This document shows positions 27,065-35,794 of a DNA stretch of 64,000 bases, in pieces (the stretch's first letter is position 1; every line of letters starts with the position of its first letter). A program made the position numbers and the translations under genes. This stretch comes from Saprospiraceae bacterium. Lineage in GTDB: Bacteria; Bacteroidota; Bacteroidia; Chitinophagales; Saprospiraceae. The stretch is taken from positions 34,775 through 98,774 of the forward strand of contig JABSSL010000020.1 of the NCBI GenBank assembly GCA_013214355.1, read 5' to 3'. A model generated the notes under the pieces. The model saw only the letters and a list, made by a program, of their open reading frames with translations. It was not told the DNA's origin and did no database searches.

Positions 27065-27619
27065 CTACATGTTTAATAGTTCAGCTTTAATCTCCTCAAT
27101 CTGCCGAAGATGATGCGCATTGTGGTAAATGACAAAAAACAGCATTTCCCGTACACTTAAGTTTCCCATTGCTGGATGAGGAATAACATAATCATCTAAT
27201 TCCTCCTCGCCCCATTTCGCAGCCACTTCCTGAAAGCCAACTGAGACCTCTTTCCATTGGGTCCGAGCTGCATCTAAGGTTTCAACCGCTTCCTGTTTGG
27301 GTTGAAATCGGGCGGGTGGAATGATGTTCTGTTCGCTAAGTATCTGTAGATATCTAGCTTTTAAATCGCTAAAGTTCTGCCCCTTTCGATCCAGTTCTCC
27401 AAACATATGGCGCATTTGTGGCTTCGGTAAATGAAGCGCTTTCAAAACGGGCACATTGGACAAAATCAGGTGTTCCATCTGTTGAGCTATATTCCATTTC
27501 CCCTTAAATCCCACCTGGCACTGCCCTGGCATTAACTCTCCAAGGCTTTGGTCCACGATTTGAAAACTTTCCGCTAATCCTTCAAAAATACTTTGCTTGG
27601 TTGTAGGTGTTGCTTCCAT
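27065..27619 (-). CDS. DinB family protein
   Basis: I choose the ATG at 27619 (184 residues, MEATPTTKQSIFEGLAE); a GTG at 27667 would add 16 polar residues with no family match. The four-helix DinB/YfiT fold is indicated by the metal-binding histidines in AQQMEHLILSN and YHNAHHLRQIEEI, which gives the H...HxxxH arrangement. DinB-superfamily proteins include thiol-dependent S-transferases (for example bacillithiol or mycothiol transferases) and many of unknown role. Here no partner thiol is known, though ergothioneine genes exist 18 kb away. The gene is divergent from folK. Confidence 0.83.
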   Translation of the reverse strand: MEATPTTKQSIFEGLAESFQIVDQSLGELMPGQCQVGFKGKWNIAQQMEHLILSNVPVLKALHLPKPQMRHMFGELDRKGQNFSDLKARYLQILSEQNIIPPARFQPKQEAVETLDAARTQWKEVSVGFQEVAAKWGEEELDDYVIPHPAMGNLSVREMLFFVIYHNAHHLRQIEEIKAELLNM

Positions 27620-27751
27620 CTCATTTGTTTTGGTTTGATCTTTTTCACTTAGCCCTATGTTAATCACCTACACGCAGTGTACAAAATACGCTCATTGATA
27701 GGGTTCAGTTCAAATGACTATTCAAAGTTATGACTTTTTTCTAAAAAATAA

Positions 27752-27761
27752 ACCGATCGGT
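27752..27761. promoter_or_regulatory. candidate TetR-type operator palindrome
   Basis: ACCGATCGGT is a perfect 10-bp palindrome flanked by A-tracts on the left and T-tracts on the right (AAATAAACCGATCGGTCTTTTTT), a form common among TetR-family operators. It lies just upstream of the folK promoter elements and in the gap between the divergent DinB and folK genes. The nearest regulator is the TetR gene at 26389-26988. Confidence 0.4.
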
Positions 27762-27765
27762 CTTT

Positions 27766-27796
27766 TTTAACATTTAAAACAATCTAATTAACTTTG
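27766..27796 (+). promoter_or_regulatory. Bacteroidota-type promoter of folK
   Basis: A perfect TAnnTTTG -7 element (TAACTTTG, 27789-27796) lies 19 bases after a TTTA at 27766-27769, which is one mismatch from the -33 TTTG. Transcription would be expected to begin around 27801-27804, right at the folK ATG (27802), so the message may be leaderless. Confidence 0.5.
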
Positions 27797-27801
27797 CTCG
27801 C

Positions 27802-28284
27802 ATGGAAGAAGTCTATTTGGGATTAGGAAGTAATATTGGGGATAGGAAAAAACATATTAGTCAGACTATCAACGAAATAGAAAATAAAATTGGTCCATGC
27901 CTGCAGCAATCTCGTTTATACAAAACGGCAGCTTGGGGAAAGACCAATCAGTCTTATTTCATCAACCAAGTCATCAGAATCAGTACAAAAAAGGCCCCAA
28001 TCGACATCTTAGATGGTGTTTTAGCTATAGAGAAACAGCTTGGGCGAGTAAGAAAAGAAAAATGGGGTGAACGCAGTATTGACATCGACTTGCTCTTCTA
28101 CGGCTCAGAGATTGTCGAGCTACCTAGGCTATTGGTGCCCCACCCTTTTATTGCCGAACGCCGTTTTGTTCTCGTACCCATGAACGAAATCGCGCCAGAC
28201 TTCATCCATCCTATTTTTGAACGCAGTATCAGGGATTTATTAGCCGATTGCCCTGATACCTTAGCTGTAGAACCCTTGGATTAA
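27802..28284 (+). CDS. folK: 2-amino-4-hydroxy-6-hydroxymethyldihydropteridine diphosphokinase
   Basis: FolK (HPPK) transfers pyrophosphate from ATP to hydroxymethyl-dihydropterin in folate synthesis. The 160-residue protein is full length and has LGLGSNIGDRKKHI at the N terminus, SRLYKTAAWG, YFINQVIRI, the signature GRVRKEKWGERSIDIDLLFY with its two metal-binding aspartates, and VPHPFIAERRFVLVP. It heads a plus-strand group with the deoxynucleoside kinase and NDH-2. The promoter sits immediately before the ATG. Confidence 0.97.
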   Translation: MEEVYLGLGSNIGDRKKHISQTINEIENKIGPCLQQSRLYKTAAWGKTNQSYFINQVIRISTKKAPIDILDGVLAIEKQLGRVRKEKWGERSIDIDLLFYGSEIVELPRLLVPHPFIAERRFVLVPMNEIAPDFIHPIFERSIRDLLADCPDTLAVEPLD

Positions 28285-28375
28285 ATCAAAAGCACAGAAT
28301 CTATCCCAAATCAGCGGCTTTATCTACTTCGACTTGGAAATTCATCAAGGATTATCGAAATTCAGCCGCTCAAAC

Positions 28376-29026
28376 ATGCAGTTACCCAACATACCATACC
28401 AATTCATTGCCATAGAAGGGAATATCGGGGCAGGGAAAACCACTATCTCGAAAAGAATTGCTGCGGATTATGGTTTCAAACTCATTTTAGAACAATTCAC
28501 AGATAATCCGTTTTTACCCTTCTTCTATGAAAACGCTGAGCGCTACGCCTTTCCCGTAGAGTTGTTCTTCATGACGGAGCGGCACAAGCAATTGCAGCAA
28601 GAACTGGCCCAACAGGATTTGTTTCAAAAGAACATCGTAGCGGACTATTTCTTTCTCAAAACGCTTCTTTTTGCCCGAAATAATCTAAATGCTGAAGAGT
28701 TTCGCTTGTTCCAGCGGCTTTTCCATATCCTAAATGCCAACTTCCCGAAGCCGGAATTACTTGTGTATTTACATAGACCTGTTCCTAATTTACTGGAAAA
28801 TATAAGGGGAAGAGGTAGAAGCTTTGAAGAGGAGATTTCCCCAGTTTACCTGGAAAAAATCCAAAATGCCTATTTTGATTTCTTTAAAACGGCGGCGAAT
28901 CTACCTATCTTGATCTTGGACGTGGAAGAAGCAGATTTCTTGGCCAATCCAGGTCACTATGAGATACTTTTGGGCCACCTTAGTCAGGGCTACTCTACTG
29001 GAGTCCACCGAATAAAAATCAAATAA
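28376..29026 (+). CDS. deoxynucleoside kinase (deoxyadenosine/deoxyguanosine kinase type)
   Basis: I start at the ATG at 28376 (MQLPNIPYQFIAIEG, 216 residues); a TTG 42 bases upstream gives an unlikely extension. The protein shows the P-loop GNIGAGKTT, the substrate-binding region LEQFTDNPFLPFFYEN, the MTERH motif near residue 66 and the arginine-rich lid IRGRGRSFEEEI. It phosphorylates deoxynucleosides for salvage. Bacteroidota and Firmicutes often carry such dGK/dAK enzymes; which nucleoside is preferred cannot be read from the sequence. It ends 4 bp before NDH-2 and is probably cotranscribed with folK and NDH-2. Confidence 0.9.
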   Translation: MQLPNIPYQFIAIEGNIGAGKTTISKRIAADYGFKLILEQFTDNPFLPFFYENAERYAFPVELFFMTERHKQLQQELAQQDLFQKNIVADYFFLKTLLFARNNLNAEEFRLFQRLFHILNANFPKPELLVYLHRPVPNLLENIRGRGRSFEEEISPVYLEKIQNAYFDFFKTAANLPILILDVEEADFLANPGHYEILLGHLSQGYSTGVHRIKIK

Positions 29027-29030
29027 TCGA

Positions 29031-30347
29031 ATGAAAATCAATCTCCCAGAAACCGGACAGGAACGCATCGTGATCGTAGGTGGAGGTTTTGCCGGGCTCA
29101 CCCTGGCACGTAAATTGGCCAAAAGCCAGTACCAGGTAGTTTTAATCGACAAGAACAACTACCACCAATTCCAGCCCTTATTCTATCAGGTTGCTATGGC
29201 CGGTCTGGAGCCCAGTTCGATTATCTTCCCTTACCGAAAGCTCTTTCAACATCATAAGAATGTATTTATCCGAATGACGGAAGTCACTGGGGTAGATTTA
29301 GACATAAAACAGTTGCAAACCCCTTATGGCATAGTCAATTATGACCATCTCATCTTATCAATGGGCGTAGATACCAATTTTTTTGGTAACCAACAGATCG
29401 CGGATTTAGCTATGCCCTTGAAGGACGTTTCCGAAGCTTTGCTATTGAGAAATAAGATCCTAGAGGACTATGAGAAAGCCCTGGTCATTACCGATTATGA
29501 AGAAAGACAACGCTACATAGATATTGTCATCGTTGGGGGCGGCCCAACTGGCGTGGAGGTAGCTGGTGCTTTGGCTGAGATGAAGCAATTTATCCTACCA
29601 AAGGATTATCCAGAAATGGACATTAGTGAGATCGATATCTATTTGGTTCAGAGTGGTCCTAGGCTACTGAAAGGCATGTCGGAGGAAGCTAGTAAAAAGG
29701 CACTCACCTTCCTGAAGCAGTTGGGGGTAAAGGTCCGATTGAATACCCGGGTTAAAGACTTTGATGGTCAATATGCCTATATGAATGATGGTACTTCCAT
29801 TCGCACCTCCAAGGTAATTTGGGCAGCAGGTATCAGAGGGAATATCATAAAGGGCCTTCCCGAAGAGGCAATTTGTCGTGGCAATCGACTGTTAGTGGAT
29901 GACTTGCATCGGGTAAAGGGCGTTGAGCAGGTCTACGCGCTCGGAGATTTGGCTCAAATGGAATCGGAAGCCTATCCACATGGCCATCCACAGGTAGCCC
30001 AGGTAGCTATCCAACAAGCCAAAAATCTGGCCCGGAACTTCAAGCGCAAACTAAAGAACAAGGAGTTGAATCAATTTGAATACGATGACAAGGGATCAAT
30101 GGCAACCATTGGGCGCCACCGGGCTGTAGTAGATTTGCCAAGATTCAAATTTCAAGGAGGCTTTGCCTGGTTTGTCTGGATGGTCGTTCACCTCTTTGCC
30201 ATCCTTGGTGTCAAGAATAAGATCTTTGTTTTTATCAATTGGGTTTGGAACTACCTCACTTACGACCAGTCTCTGAGGTTGATCCTTAGGGCCAAGACGC
30301 CGCCACAGGTCCAATCCTCCGAAAGCAAAAATTCTTCCGAAGCATAA
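29031..30347 (+). CDS. type II NADH dehydrogenase (NDH-2), FAD-dependent
   Basis: The 438-residue flavoprotein oxidises NADH and passes electrons to quinone without pumping protons. It has the FAD-binding motif VIVGGGFAGLTLA (residues ~14-26) and NYHQFQPLFYQVAMAGLEP, typical of NDH-2. The NADH-binding IVGGGPTGVEVAGAL lies near 165-180, and VYALGDLAQ is the second FAD contact. The C-terminal region holds an amphipathic/hydrophobic segment (GGFAWFVWMVVHLFAIL) that anchors the enzyme to the membrane. It is the last gene of the folK group, starting 4 bp after the kinase. A hairpin starts within its stop codon. Confidence 0.92.
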   Translation: MKINLPETGQERIVIVGGGFAGLTLARKLAKSQYQVVLIDKNNYHQFQPLFYQVAMAGLEPSSIIFPYRKLFQHHKNVFIRMTEVTGVDLDIKQLQTPYGIVNYDHLILSMGVDTNFFGNQQIADLAMPLKDVSEALLLRNKILEDYEKALVITDYEERQRYIDIVIVGGGPTGVEVAGALAEMKQFILPKDYPEMDISEIDIYLVQSGPRLLKGMSEEASKKALTFLKQLGVKVRLNTRVKDFDGQYAYMNDGTSIRTSKVIWAAGIRGNIIKGLPEEAICRGNRLLVDDLHRVKGVEQVYALGDLAQMESEAYPHGHPQVAQVAIQQAKNLARNFKRKLKNKELNQFEYDDKGSMATIGRHRAVVDLPRFKFQGGFAWFVWMVVHLFAILGVKNKIFVFINWVWNYLTYDQSLRLILRAKTPPQVQSSESKNSSEA

Positions 30348-30386
30348 GCATGAAAGAACGACTTTACAGGCACGCTCTTTCATGCT
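30347..30386. terminator. hairpin terminator after NDH-2
   Basis: An 11-bp stem (agcatgaaaga at 30347-30357 with tctttcatgct at 30376-30386) and an 18-base loop that can partly pair further. It lies between the convergent NDH-2 gene and the unknown exported-protein gene and starts at the last base of the NDH-2 stop codon. Confidence 0.6.
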
Positions 30387-30402
30387 CCACAGGAGGAAAA
30401 GC

Positions 30403-32283
30403 TTAGTTATTCTTCCCTTCTTTTTTCACCGGTTCACTAGGGTTTAGGGTAGGCGACACAGGAATCAATGTACCATCTTTTGATTGCGTACCATTAATGG
30501 CTGGTATCGGTAGTATTGTGGGCAGAATTGGTTCTGGCTTTGGATCTGGCTTGATGGATGGAAAACTCAATACAGACTTTAAGGGCCGGGTCGATCTCCC
30601 TGCCGACCTATTACCCTGAAGATGAACATCCAAGGAAAGGTTGTAATTGATCATATTCCGATCATCAATCTTATCCAGCGGGTAGGTATCCAAACTTTCA
30701 ATCGTAATATAATATCGGCGTCTTTGTGGATCAGCTTGAATATCGGCAAGGTTAACATCAATTTTCTTATCACTTCGCCGAACCATCAGGTTTCCAATAT
30801 AGGGTATAGTATTGAAATCCACAGGATTATCACGATCCTCTAGATCTACTACAAAACGCCACTGGAAAGCAAATCGTCGATCTTCCTTCTTACTTAAGTC
30901 AAATTCCCCACCGGATATATTAGCAATGGGGTGGGCACTGGTCTGAATTTCCTCATTTACATTCAAATATAAAAAGGTGCCACCTACTGGCCTTCTACTC
31001 TTAATCCGATAGGATAGCTTCAAGTTTCCTGGACGAGAAGCTAAGGGTCCCCTGAAGTTGCTAGCTAAGGGCTTACCAATCACGGTGAAGCGACAACCAA
31101 AGGCTCCGGTCTTACTGTCTTGAAAGGGCTCCGCACGAAGGGAAGGTTCGCCATCATATACACCCGGTGTGACGTAATCGAGTTCCCAAAAGTTGGCCGT
31201 CATATCTTCCGGAATTCCCTCTACGATGACATAGTGCTTATGCTCTGCGCCTTCAGTCATTAAAGGAAAATCTCGGGTTTCCTGAAAAATCGGTTTGATA
31301 CCAGCAAAATACCCAGCAATATCCGTGGGGCGAGGCAAAGGAGCGTATAAGTTTTGACGATAATAATCTCCTCCAAAGTCAGCAAAGATAATCGTCTGCC
31401 AATCTGTACCCGAGAAGGTGGTGCCGGAAGTTCTTCCCAAGCCAAAGCTGGTCTTCAAACGGGAAGAGAGTGGCCCATTTATATTCACTCCCACTTCTGA
31501 CTCCATACGGAAGTTATCCTCCGCAGAAGAACTATGCTTGATCATTACCCCTTCGAATTCTCGTAAGTAGTAGGCTTGATTGACAAATTGTGGATTAGTG
31601 GTATAGAAGCTCCAAAGATTCATCATGGCTTCCGTGGTACGATCGTCATTCGCCTGCAGCACTACTCCTAAAGGAGACTGGAAAGAACCAGAAAGGGCTA
31701 CCACGCTAGATTCTCGTCGATCATCAGAATTCAATGCAGTTTTAAAAGCTACGTACGGTGGCTCAATGCCCGCGTCAAGAGCGGCCTTTAAATACCCACT
31801 GCAATTCTTAGTTAGAATAAAGGAATCAAAATTGTCATCCGGATTGATAACAAATTGGTTATTGACACTAGGAATTCTAAGTATTCTGGATGGACTAAAC
31901 TTGATCGCACCGAAGGGTTTGTCTACTTCCTCCCGATTAAAGATATAGTAGAGCAAACCGCCACCACGTATATCCGCCATCTCAACCTTGGTTCGGAGAT
32001 CTCTTCTCCCTAGAAATTTACTGATATCGTAAGGAACAAAATCTCGCTTGCCATCTCCGATGGAGAAGCCGCAATAGGAAGTATGTTTCTTGAAGATGTT
32101 TTGTAAGGCATAGCCTAATGAAATGCGCGAATAGGATCGTTGGGGGGGCCATTCTTCGCCCCGTATCTTTTCTAATTTACTCTTGAATCTGCCATACTTT
32201 TGGGCAGATATTTCTTGCAGGGGGCTTAATAATAGGACAAAAACTAATAACAGTAGTGGCCGAGTACTCAATTCGGAACTCAT
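30403..32283 (-). CDS. exported protein of unknown function
   Basis: The 626-residue product starts with a signal peptide (MSSELSTRPLLLLVFVLLLSPLQEISAQ). The mature part is beta-rich, with many short hydrophobic strands and segments such as SEVGVNINGPLSSRLKTSFGLG. A Pro-rich tail from ~570 ends in basic residues (EPVKKEGKNN). There is one pair of close cysteines (KNCSG, SYCGF) but no enzyme motif, no lipobox and no T9SS sorting tail. I recognise no family. It lies 143 bp downstream of the TonB-dependent receptor gene in the same direction, so it may be its partner, for example an outer-membrane or substrate-handling protein. Confidence 0.7.
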   Translation of the reverse strand: MSSELSTRPLLLLVFVLLLSPLQEISAQKYGRFKSKLEKIRGEEWPPQRSYSRISLGYALQNIFKKHTSYCGFSIGDGKRDFVPYDISKFLGRRDLRTKVEMADIRGGGLLYYIFNREEVDKPFGAIKFSPSRILRIPSVNNQFVINPDDNFDSFILTKNCSGYLKAALDAGIEPPYVAFKTALNSDDRRESSVVALSGSFQSPLGVVLQANDDRTTEAMMNLWSFYTTNPQFVNQAYYLREFEGVMIKHSSSAEDNFRMESEVGVNINGPLSSRLKTSFGLGRTSGTTFSGTDWQTIIFADFGGDYYRQNLYAPLPRPTDIAGYFAGIKPIFQETRDFPLMTEGAEHKHYVIVEGIPEDMTANFWELDYVTPGVYDGEPSLRAEPFQDSKTGAFGCRFTVIGKPLASNFRGPLASRPGNLKLSYRIKSRRPVGGTFLYLNVNEEIQTSAHPIANISGGEFDLSKKEDRRFAFQWRFVVDLEDRDNPVDFNTIPYIGNLMVRRSDKKIDVNLADIQADPQRRRYYITIESLDTYPLDKIDDRNMINYNLSLDVHLQGNRSAGRSTRPLKSVLSFPSIKPDPKPEPILPTILPIPAINGTQSKDGTLIPVSPTLNPSEPVKKEGKNN

Positions 32284-32426
32284 ACAATAGTTGATTTTTC
32301 AGTTATTCTTACCTGGAGGCTATCTCCGATAAAACCGCAAAAGGTCTTATCACCTTATAATGCAAAAAAAGAAAAAAGTTACTTGGAGAGCCGTCCTTTT
32401 TATGAAATCTTTAACAGAGAACTATG

Positions 32427-35096
32427 CTAGAATCGGATAGAGTAATTGAGAGATGGCGTTATTGGGATGAGAGATACCTGTACGAGTTCTGGAACCTCAG
32501 TTAAGGTATTGTTCTCGTCCGAATAGTTGGAGCGCACTCGAATATAGAGCGGGTTCTGGCGGAAATAGGCATTGTATACCCCCACATTAAGGATATGCAT
32601 TAGATTACCAGATTTAAAAGTCATATTCGCACCTACATCGAGGCGATGATATAGGGGCATAGAGGTCGCATTTTTCCCTTCAAATTTTGGAATGCGCACC
32701 TCAATCACTTCAGCATCTGCTGTACCTGGCACGCGCAAGGGTATACTCCCTTGGGGAAAGGTAAAACGAGATCCAGAGCTCAATGTCCAATTAGCCGTCA
32801 ATTCCAGCCAAGGGTTGACCCGGTGAGCCACCACGGTTTTTAGATCGTGTCTTCTATCGTATTTGAAAGGGAAAGGATCTCCATTATTAACGAATTCAAA
32901 CTGTCGATCAGACCAAGCCAGCGTATAAGCCAACCAACCACTGGTTCTACCTTGAGTCTTCCGCAACATCACTTCCATACCATAAGCCTCGCCCTTCCCT
33001 TGCGTCACATTGGTTTCCCAATTATTGAAGAAGTTAGCTCCTTCAGAGTAGGTCAGCAGATTATCCATACGCTTGTAGTATCCTTCTACTCTCAGGCTGA
33101 CGTCTTCCTTTAGATTCATCCTAAAGCCTGCTACTCCCTGCCAGGTATCTTGTGGTTTGATACGGTTAGTAGAAGGAACCCAAATATCAGATGGTAACCC
33201 CAGACCAGAAGGAGACAACAGATGAAGAAACTGGGTCATTTTACTGGCCGAAGCCAAGAAACTTAGTTTAGGATGGACCTGCCAATGAGCAGAAATTCTC
33301 GGCTGCAAGGAATGATAAGATTTGCCTCGTACGTGCATATTGGACAGACGAAGCCCTGCATTGATAAAAAGTTCGTCACTGAGTTGATACTCATTTTCGA
33401 CATAAAAGTCGTATTCATGTGTACGGATATTAAGTATGTCAATACCCAGATCATTGTCCCGCACGGTATCTTGCGAAACCACTACCCCATTCGCCATTCC
33501 TCTCACCGAACCACTGAATCCAAACCGAACATAAGAACGATCAAAAGGGATATAATCAAAATCTGCGCGGATAGCAGTTTCTTCGATGTTGGATTGGAAA
33601 ATTCCTTCGTACTTTCGGTGCTGATAGGCACCAGTATTAAGCAAAATCACAGAATCTCGTTCATCAAAATTTACCTCAACATCTAGATTCGTATAAGAGG
33701 CCGTAATATTGGCCAACAGGCGATTATTAAATACGTGATTCCATTTGAAGGCTGCTAGGCGATTGCCCCAATCAAAGCGTTCTTCATATCGTTGTGGGAA
33801 ATAATAAGACAGTAGAAGATCATTCGGCCCTTTCAGATTCAAGGTATCACCTGCAAAACCTTCATTAACAAAGTTGTCCGCACCTTGATAGTAGGTTAAA
33901 TAGACCTTATCCTTATCACTAAATCGATAATTGACCTTGGCATTAATATCATGAAAATCGTAACTGGTAAATCCATCATCTCCATTAGCCGCCTTGATGT
34001 TGGAGGAAAAGGGTTTGAGGTACCAATTGATTAAAGCCTTCCTAGCGCTGAAGATAAAGGAACTCTTGTCCTTTACGATGGGCCCTTCAATCGTCATGCG
34101 GGTGGTCAACATCCCAATATCCAATCCGCCTTTAAATTCCCGCTTATTCCCATCGCGCGTGCGAATGTCGAGAACGCTACTGGTTCTCCCCCCAAATCGA
34201 GCCGGGAATCCGCCCTTTAGCAGTCTGGCACTACTAATCGCATTACTATTGAAAATACTAAACAAGCCCGCCGCATGCGCAGTGTAGTAAACGGGCACCC
34301 CGTCAATCAGAATCAAATTCTGGCCAGGTTCACCTCCTCTAACGTGCATCCCTTCTACCCCATCGGTCCCGGACTGCACTCCCGGGAGCAAATAGGTGGT
34401 ACGAATCAGATCTGATTCACCGCCCAGCCGAGGAACTTGGTTGATATCTGCTACGTTGATATATTCCTCACTTACCCCGGTTCTAGGGCTGTCACTAAGA
34501 GAATCATTAGCAACAACAATAACTTCCGGAATCATGTTAATCGACTGCTTCAAACTAAACTGAAACTGCTGATTGGCTTTCAATTCAAAGCCCAGTCGCT
34601 GCGCCTCATACCCCACGTAGGAAAGCGACAAGTCTACTGGTCCACCCGGCAAGGTAAGGCTGAAAAATCCATCGCTGTTCGTGATGGCAATTTTCTGTGT
34701 GATAACGTCCACTATAGTGGCCCCAATTAAGGGTTCTAGGGAAGCACTATCCGTTAGAAAACCACTAATGGTAAACCAACGCTTGATGGGAGGAGGTTCT
34801 CCTACGTAGACAATAATGCGGCGATCCCGCTGAACGTATTGTAGAGAAGTATTTTTGAAGAGATGCTGAAGTACGTCAGAGACGCGCTTTTGATGAGCAT
34901 GATAAGTGATGTACTTATCCGGCAGGATGTCACTACTGAAGGAAATTTGCACATCTGCCTCATCGGTCAATAAGAAAAGCGCCTCCTCTAATGATGTATT
35001 ATCGAAGATAATAGAGATCTGAACATCAAGTGGCTTTTGAGCCCAAGCACTGATACTGAAACCTCCTAGAAACAGTAAAAGCAGGACCTTTCTCAT
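32427..35096 (-). CDS. TonB-dependent receptor with STN and carboxypeptidase-regulatory domains
   Basis: The 889-residue outer-membrane protein has a signal peptide (to AWA|Q, residue 19), then an STN domain at ~25-95 (ISIIFDNTSLEEALFLLT, VQISFSSDIL). A carboxypeptidase-regulatory-like beta-sandwich follows at ~108-190 (TISGFLTDSASLEPLIGATI), then a plug domain (VEGMHVRGGEPGQNLILIDG, SSVLDIRTRDGN) and a 22-strand-type barrel ending in SLNYSIRF, whose final Phe is typical of outer-membrane proteins. It imports a bulky nutrient using TonB energy; the ligand is unknown. The STN domain is the part that contacts FecR-type anti-sigma factors, and such a pair lies 2.6-4.5 kb away. It is not SusC-length and has no SusD next to it. 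Confidence 0.93.
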   Translation of the reverse strand: MRKVLLLLFLGGFSISAWAQKPLDVQISIIFDNTSLEEALFLLTDEADVQISFSSDILPDKYITYHAHQKRVSDVLQHLFKNTSLQYVQRDRRIIVYVGEPPPIKRWFTISGFLTDSASLEPLIGATIVDVITQKIAITNSDGFFSLTLPGGPVDLSLSYVGYEAQRLGFELKANQQFQFSLKQSINMIPEVIVVANDSLSDSPRTGVSEEYINVADINQVPRLGGESDLIRTTYLLPGVQSGTDGVEGMHVRGGEPGQNLILIDGVPVYYTAHAAGLFSIFNSNAISSARLLKGGFPARFGGRTSSVLDIRTRDGNKREFKGGLDIGMLTTRMTIEGPIVKDKSSFIFSARKALINWYLKPFSSNIKAANGDDGFTSYDFHDINAKVNYRFSDKDKVYLTYYQGADNFVNEGFAGDTLNLKGPNDLLLSYYFPQRYEERFDWGNRLAAFKWNHVFNNRLLANITASYTNLDVEVNFDERDSVILLNTGAYQHRKYEGIFQSNIEETAIRADFDYIPFDRSYVRFGFSGSVRGMANGVVVSQDTVRDNDLGIDILNIRTHEYDFYVENEYQLSDELFINAGLRLSNMHVRGKSYHSLQPRISAHWQVHPKLSFLASASKMTQFLHLLSPSGLGLPSDIWVPSTNRIKPQDTWQGVAGFRMNLKEDVSLRVEGYYKRMDNLLTYSEGANFFNNWETNVTQGKGEAYGMEVMLRKTQGRTSGWLAYTLAWSDRQFEFVNNGDPFPFKYDRRHDLKTVVAHRVNPWLELTANWTLSSGSRFTFPQGSIPLRVPGTADAEVIEVRIPKFEGKNATSMPLYHRLDVGANMTFKSGNLMHILNVGVYNAYFRQNPLYIRVRSNYSDENNTLTEVPELVQVSLIPITPSLNYSIRF

Positions 35097-35794
35097 CTAA
35101 TCCATGGATATTGATCAAATATACAAGTAAATGCGCATAGTATCAAACGCCCAGGAGTCCGATAACAGCCCTTTATGGTTTCCGAATCATTGGGTCTCCG
35201 CGGCGACTTATTGCACTCGATTTCTACTATTCCAAAACCTATTTTCACCCCCCAGACACCTCAAGCCATTATAAGATAGTAGAGAACACGAGAGTGCTAC
35301 ATAATGAGACAATTTTGCTACCTTGGACCGGAAACTTTCGATATCTTGATTTATTATAATTCAAGTTTTTTTTGAATTTTACGGCAGCTTTAGCAATTCA
35401 GGCAAAGGAGAATCATACCAGCAAGCTTCCAAATGCCGGGTGTAAAGCATAGCCTCGAGACTCTTAGAGAATGAGAATTTAGTAAAACAATTGATCCCCA
35501 TTCGTTCGAATCCTGATTCGAGCCCTCACAAGACCAAAAGCGAAACATAGCCCTATCTTTTTCGACCAAAAATCCCGACGAACTTGATTGTAAAACCTTC
35601 ATTGAGGTGTAGCAAAGTCGTAAGGGATAAACCAGAAAACAGGGTTCTCTAACAATTCCTGTGTTTTGGAGTCACCCTTTTAGCTTAAAGTGTTGCCGCC
35701 ATTGGGCGCAATTCTTCTTGCTAAAACGCTGACCATAGAAATTATTAGAGAGCGTGAAACAGAAAACATTTATTCAACTATTAACCAAGTTAAC
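35097..35794. other. 698-bp divergent intergenic region
   Basis: This region separates the start of the receptor gene (minus) from the start of the symporter gene (plus). I see no gene in it. A 70-codon minus-strand frame (35390-35602) has no signal or family likeness. A small A/T-rich inverted repeat (aattcaa / ttgaatt, 35359-35378) flanks a T-run, and GTTCGAATCCTGATTCG at 35504-35520 looks like a tRNA T-loop but lacks the stem. Promoters for both flanking genes must be here. Confidence 0.5.

Noticed and set aside
33273..33686. 137-codon plus-strand ORF
   Set aside because: It is antisense to the beta-barrel of the TonB receptor; no independent coding evidence.
35504..35528. tRNA-like 3' end (GTTCGAATCCTGATTCG then AGCCCTCAC)
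   Set aside because: The T-loop matches, but the 5 bases before it do not pair with those after it, and no acceptor, D or anticodon arm could be built upstream.
35390..35602. 70-codon minus-strand ORF in the receptor/symporter gap
   Set aside because: No signal peptide, family pattern or operon context; composition looks like translated non-coding DNA.
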